Below, in pieces: positions 59,174 to 64,000 of a stretch of DNA of 64,000 nt; position 1 is the first letter of the stretch, and every line of letters begins with the position of its first letter. The notes beneath the pieces are model-generated. The model saw nothing but the letters and a program-made list of their open reading frames with translations, was not told where the DNA came from and searched no databases. The stretch is from Paulinella micropora (taxonomy: Eukaryota; Cercozoa; Imbricatea; Euglyphida; Paulinellidae), in contig WBZZ01005644.1 of NCBI GenBank assembly GCA_019918135.1, forward strand, positions 1-64,000, read 5' to 3'. A program made the position numbers and the translations under genes.

Positions 59174-61600
59174 TCATGGGAAAATTTCACGTGAAATTGG
59201 GATAAATATCTCAAGGAAAAGGCAAAAGATTCTGCCCCTGCTTCTGCCCACTTCCTTAGGTTTAACCAAACCTGCGAATAACTCTATCTCTTTTGGTACT
59301 AACAAGAATATAATGATATTTTGGGTAGAGAGAACTTCGGAGGGAGAAAAAATTGTCCCATCCCCCCTCTTTTCTTCTTTCCTCTCCCCATTCCCCCTTC
59401 TCCCCCTTCCCCCCCCCCCCCCTCTTTCCATCCTTCCTCGCCCTCTTCTTTCTTAGCCAGAAAAAAAATTCTCTCGAGCTTTTGCCCAAAACATTTTTGG
59501 CTCTCTTCTTCTCCCCAAAAATGTTTATTTACATTACCTTTTGTAGGGCCGGAACGGCCTGTCCGTTTCGTGCCAAATTATGCAAATTTTCATTCTGCCC
59601 CTCCGGGGAATAAGGGGGATCTGCCCGAGCCGGGGTCGGGGGCTGTCGGATTAGGGGCTTGGTGCAAGTGCGCCCCCGCCTGACCGCCCTGAGCCCTAGC
59701 TCTGTCGGGACCGGGCAGCGCCCCAGCGCCGTGTCGCGGTTTTTTCTAGAGGCGCTGAGACATAAACCGCGGGGGGTGGTGGGGTTTTTTTTTGGGGTAC
59801 CCAAAACAACCCCTGCCCGAGCCGGGGGTCGGGGCTGTCGGAGCAGGGGCTTGGTGCAAGTGCGCCCCCGCCTGAGCGCCCCGAGCCCTAGCTCGGTCGG
59901 GACCGGGGCAGCGCCCCAGCGCCGTGTCGCGGTTTTTTTCTAGAGGCGCTGAGACATAAACCGCGGGGGGGTGATGGGTTTTTTTTTTTGGTACCCAAAA
60001 CAACCCCTGCCCGAGCCGGGGGTCGGGGCTGTCGGAGCAGGGGCTTGGTGCAAGTGCGCCCCTTCTCTCGGGAAGGGGGGGAGGGAGGGGGGCGCCAAGA
60101 ATGTATGAATTTTTGTTATTCAAGCTCGACAAAGTCTTACATTTGACACTTGACAACTAGGAGAGGGAGAGTGAAGAGGCAGAGAGGCGCCAGGAAAGTG
60201 CGAAAAAGTAATTTTTTATTAAGCCTCGACAAAGTCTTATACTTGACACTGAGAACTAGGAGAAGGAGAGGGAAGCAGAAGGGGAGGGGCAAGCACGATC
60301 TATCTTTACCTCCCATCTGAGAACGAGGGAACAGGAGAGGGAAGGGGCGCCAAAAAAGTACGAATGTTTTCTTGATTAAAGCTCGACAAAATCTTACACT
60401 TGGCACTGAGAAATAGGAGAGGGAGAGGAAAGAAGCATGGGGAGTGGGGCGCCACGAAATGCAAAAAAAGTTTTTTAGATTCAAACTCGAAAAAGTCTTA
60501 CACTTGATACTGAAAACTAGAAGCGGTAGAGGGAAGGGGAGGGGCAAGAGGGCGCGCCAAGAAAGTGTGAAAAAGAATTTTCCCTGATAGAGCTTGACGG
60601 TCTTACATTTGGCGCTAAGAATAGGAGAGGGAGAGGGAAGGGACAGGGGAGGACCAGAAGGCGCGACCCTTGTCTCATCCCACCATCTGAGAACGTGGAC
60701 AAGGAGGTGGGAAAGGGGGGGGCAGGGGGGAAGCAGAGAAAGTACAAAACGAAAAAGTAATTAAAAAAGTCTCGACAAGAGAGAAGGGCAGAGAGGGGGG
60801 GGAGGGGCTTGGTGGAGGCGTTTTATATTACTTATTTTTTCTCGTAGCTTCTGCGCCCTTCCCCCCCCCCCTTCCCCTTCCTGAGCCCAGGGGCTCAGGG
60901 AGGGAGAGGGGAGGTGGCAGAAAGGATCTTTGGATACAGGGGGGGGGCACCCCTCCTGCAAATTCGGGCCCCAAACAATTGGCGGGGGGGGGGGGGGCTC
61001 CGTCATAGGTTCAGTGCCATCTTCTTAGTTTTGTGTCAGTTCTGCCCCCTACTCTTTGAGCCCCCCGGGCTCAGGGGGACGGGGGGGTAGCAGGGGAAGG
61101 GAAGCACAAGACAACATTTAAAACAGAGAGGGGGGGGGGCGCTAGGAGAAGGGCGCCCCCCCCCCCCGTCTGAGAACAAGGAGTAAAACAAGGAAAGGAC
61201 AGAGGATGGAAGCGTCGGGGAAAGTGCGAAATACGCTGAATTAAAGCTCGACGGTCTTTCACCTGGCACAGGGAGAGGGAAGGGGCAGGGTAGGAGCAAG
61301 CACAATCTGTCAATTGCCCTCCCCGTCTGAAGACAGGGAGTGGGAGAGGGAAGGCGCCAAGAAAGTGCAAGAAAAGTTTCTTTTAATGAAAACTCGACAA
61401 AGTCTTACACTTGACACTGAGAATTGGGAGAGGGCGAAGGGGAGGGGAGGGGAGAGCACGAATTGTCCTAGTCCCCCGCACCTCCTCCCCCGTCTGAGAA
61501 CAGGGAGCGGGAGAGGGAAGGGGAGGGGCGGGGGCGCGCTAAGAATGTACAAAAAAATTAATAGCGCCCCGTCTGAGCGCCCTGAGCCCTAGCTCGGGCG
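59174..61600. repeat. Repeat-rich intergenic region with reversed CTCAGTGCCAA modules
   Basis: No gene. At 60090-61560 the module is read in reverse: GCTCGACAAAGTCTTACACTTGGCACTGAGAA.. is present in about seven copies (near 60135, 60235, 60390, 60490, 60600, 61250, 61400). The TGAGCCCCCCGGGCTCA hairpin lies at 61057-61078. G runs of 12-17 lie at 60955-61005 and 61125-61165. Confidence 0.75.
59610..60065. repeat. 193-bp tandem repeat, left array (about 2.3 units)
   Basis: Units contain GGCTGTCGGAGCAGGGGCTTG, GCGCCCCAGCGCCGTGTCGCG and CTAGAGGCGCTGAGACATAA, with the last anchor at about 59744 and 59939. The array is the reverse complement of the array at 62560-63055. Confidence 0.85.
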
Positions 61601-62555
61601 GGGCCGGGCATCGCTCCAGCGCATGTCAAGATTTTGCTTTTTATGACCCAGATAATAAACGGTTTTACTCTGGAAAATAAAAAGGAAAGGAGATGAAAAA
61701 AGTGAAATGGTCTTGTCTTCTGTTCAAAAGACCAAGGGAAGGAAGGGAGGGAGGGGCGCAAATGTAAATCAGCATCGCGTAAGAGCTGGGCTTTGGACGT
61801 TTGTTTGCTAAAAACAGATCCTTTCCCCCTCTTTTTCTTTTTTCTGTCACTCTTCATCTTCGTTCTAATCTTCCTCGTCTTTTTCAAAAACTAATTAGTT
61901 ATTCTCTTGGCTCGAGGAACAGTTCAAGAGGATGGGCTGAGAGAAACAAAGTATCCACTACAAACTTCGGGCCTGGACGACGGAGACAGGATTTTCTGCT
62001 CGAGCAAGGGGTCTGATCTTGAACCGCCACCCTTAATATCAATTATTTTAATTCCAAAAGAAAAGAGAGCAGATGGAGCAGACTGGCGTAGGGGGGGGGT
62101 TTGGGTTCGTGTTTGCCTTGAGAAAAAGAAACTGTACAGAAATTTGTGTGCGTAACGCTGAAAGAAAAGCGTAGACGCAAGGTTTTGTATGGGTCTCGTC
62201 AGAAAGAGACCACTCTTTCTTTTTTTACTACTTTCTTTACCTCACTCACCTCTTTTTTTCTCTTGTGTTTTCCCTCTGATTTGATTTGCTAGCTCTCTTG
62301 GCTTAAGAGGAGAGGATAAACAGCTGACCCCTCTATCGACGCGGGCCTAGGCGGGGGTCTCTGGACGGAGCAGTGGCAATCCGCAGCCCCCCAGAGACCT
62401 TTTCGCCGCCCACTGCCTTCATTCTCTTTTTTTGTGTGCCTTTTTTCTGTCTTGATGAATTTAGAATTTTTGATTTTTTTAACTTTGACAAGAGGTAAGG
62501 GGAGGGAGGGATGTGTGTAAAAATTTCGTCCTTGAACCCGCACCCCTACCCCTGC
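61600..62555. other. No gene seen between the inverted arrays
   Basis: AT-richer sequence with CTTTTT tracts. Plus and minus frames of 60-110 codons are of low complexity or unsupported. A partial repeat unit (GAGCGCCCTGAGCCCTAGCTC) occurs near 61575. Confidence 0.4.
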
Positions 62556-62559
62556 TCGG

Positions 62560-63055
62560 GCGGGTTTTTTTTTCTTTTTTTTCCAACCCCGCCCTCCCTA
62601 CACCCCCCGCGGTTTATGTCTCAGCGCCTCTAGAAAAAAAAACGCGACACGGCGCTGGAGCGCAGCCGGCCCCGCCTGAGCTAGGGCTCATGTGCTGAGT
62701 CGGGGCGCGCTTGGCACCAAGCCCCTGCTCCGACAGCTCCGACCCCTGCTCGGACGGGTTTTTTTTTTCTTTTTTTTTCCAACCCCGCCCCCTACACCCC
62801 CCGCGGTTTATGTCTCAGCGCCTCTAGAAAAAAAAACGCGACGCGGCGCTGGAGCGCAGCCGGCCCCGCCTGAGCTATGGCTCATGTGCTGAGTCGGGGC
62901 GCGCTTGGCACCAAGCCACTGCTCCGACAGCTCCGACCCCTGCTCGGACGGGTTTTTTTTTCTTTTTTTTCCAACCCCGCCCCCTACACCCCCCGCGGTT
63001 TATGTCTCAGCGCCTCTAGAAAAAAAACGCGACATGGCGCTGGAGCGCAGCACTG
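62560..63055. repeat. 193-bp tandem repeat, right array (three units), inverted relative to 59610-60065
   Basis: The anchor GGTTTATGTCTCAGCGCCTC begins at about 62611, 62805 and 62998. Each unit has CGGGTTTTTTTTTC, CGCCTCTAGAAAAAAAA and GACAGCTCCGACCCCTGCTC. It ends abruptly about 110 bp before the second D5-like copy. Confidence 0.9.
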
Positions 63056-63170
63056 CTTGTCAGACCCCCGCTTAGGTCGTGACGTTTGGAGAAGCGCGTG
63101 GAGGAAAGGAGCAAGCGCTTTGGCATACCGGTTGCATTGAAAGCGAAACATGCGCACTTTTTCCTCGCAT

Positions 63171-64000
63171 GAGCTCTGCCTCCATGCGCAGCGACTGGGT
63201 CAGTTTCAGAAACGGTTCCTTCAACATCAAGACGCTGGAGTACAGGACCTGGAAGACTTCAAGGCAAAAGGTGAGCAGCCCCCGTTTACCGATCACTTCT
63301 ACGACGCGGAGATAGATTTCGCAAAGCTCGCGGAGGCGGATCAACACTGCGATGAGTGGCTGACCGCTCTTTGGGCCGAAACGCTCAATCTGCAACTCAG
63401 TCCAGACATGTTCTTTATTTTCGAGGTGCTGGTGGGCCGGCTGATGTACCCGGTGGGGTCATACGACGGGTGGCAGGTGATGCCGTTCCTCTTAGGCTCG
63501 GCGGGTATCACCTGGGGCACCGTGCTTGAAATCCCGCCGAGGCTGAAAGCGCCGGGCAAGGTCGGGGTGATGAACAAATGCACAGAGGAGAAGTTCGGTC
63601 TGGAAAGCCTGTATCAAAAGGAGCTTGTTATGTGCCTGGACCTGCCACGAGATTTTGCCAGCGTGATGGATCAGGCTACGATGCAGAGCACGATTTTGGG
63701 AGAAGACGTGGCCGTCCCTCGCAAGCACAAGACGGCAGTGACAAATCTGACCTGGTCGCCCCTGTCGTTGTAGCCGGCAACATTATCCTCAACTACAACG
63801 ATGAACAAGGGCAGTGGAAGCGGCGGCTTGCGTTATTTCTTTGGGCCAACACAACCAGAGATATACCGAGAGCCGCATGAACGTGCTGGCGCGCTTCCTG
63901 CACGAGGGGTCCCGAGAACACGGGGTGATCTCAGACAAAGGACGCCTGACGGAATGGTCAACATTTGTTTCGGTGTATGCGAATTACTTGAAAGAGCTGA
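63171..64000 (+). pseudogene. Second D5-like primase-helicase copy, diverged and incomplete
   Basis: Translated stretches match the minus-strand D5-like gene: RSDWVSFRNGSFNIKTLEYR, VMPFLLG, KELVMCLDLPRDFASVMDQA, DVAVPRKHKTAV and NYNDEQGQWKRRLALF. Identity looks like roughly 65-75 percent, so the duplication is old. The N-terminal part is absent and the copy runs off the window. It has several breaks and is best seen as a fossil. Confidence 0.8.

Noticed and set aside
62513-63140. Short ORFs in the right 193-bp array
   Set aside because: They restart in each unit and consist of poly-Phe and repeat sequence.
10767-64000. LTR retroelement or LINE origin for the region
   Set aside because: I see no reverse transcriptase, integrase or protease motif and no long terminal direct repeats. 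The D5-like and origin-binding-type genes point to a DNA virus-like source.

Overview
The window comes from a eukaryote with spliceosomal introns (GT-AG), most likely a protist or alga. I cannot name the lineage from sequence alone. It falls into two unlike parts that meet near 10.76 kb.

Part one (about 0.1-10.75 kb) is host DNA holding one large intron-rich gene on the minus strand. The gene encodes a long helical N-terminal region, a SecA-like DEAD helicase core with Walker A and DEVD motifs, a von Willebrand A domain with a DHSGS metal site, and a C-terminal segment with a J-domain-like HPD. Splice sites can be placed for most exons. At three or four points the frame slips by one base, twice at short homopolymers, so the gene is either decaying or the assembly has indel errors. 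One intron carries four tRNA-derived SINEs with (AAT)n tails, in alternating subfamily order A-B-A-B.

Part two (about 10.76-64 kb) is GC-rich, with few recognisable introns, packed with G/C homopolymer runs, dispersed intergenic modules, tandem arrays and hairpins. Between these lie ORFs on both strands. Recognisable pieces are an origin-binding-type helicase fragment, TRAF-type and RING-like zinc-finger proteins, several kinase-like proteins with a D-x4-N loop, an FkbM methyltransferase scrap, a toroid-lyase-like membrane protein, a histidine phosphatase, a RanBP2-zinc-finger/methyltransferase fusion, an F-box/LRR protein with LRR relatives, coiled-coil and membrane proteins, and a D5-like SF3 primase-helicase. 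A second, diverged and incomplete D5-like copy runs off the right edge in opposite orientation, with inverted 193-bp repeat arrays between the two. I see no capsid, DNA polymerase, packaging ATPase or reverse transcriptase.

The best reading is an old, partly broken integration of a large-DNA-virus-like or virus-derived element, or a mosaic of several. I treat it as a fossil. Its signalling and ubiquitin-type domains suggest host manipulation or regulation. The repeat modules include perfect TTTGGCGCCAAA palindromes, which match the E2F consensus, and exon-like units bounded by splice-like signals. These and the kinase-like family are the most interesting leads. All functional statements rest on motif reading without database searches.
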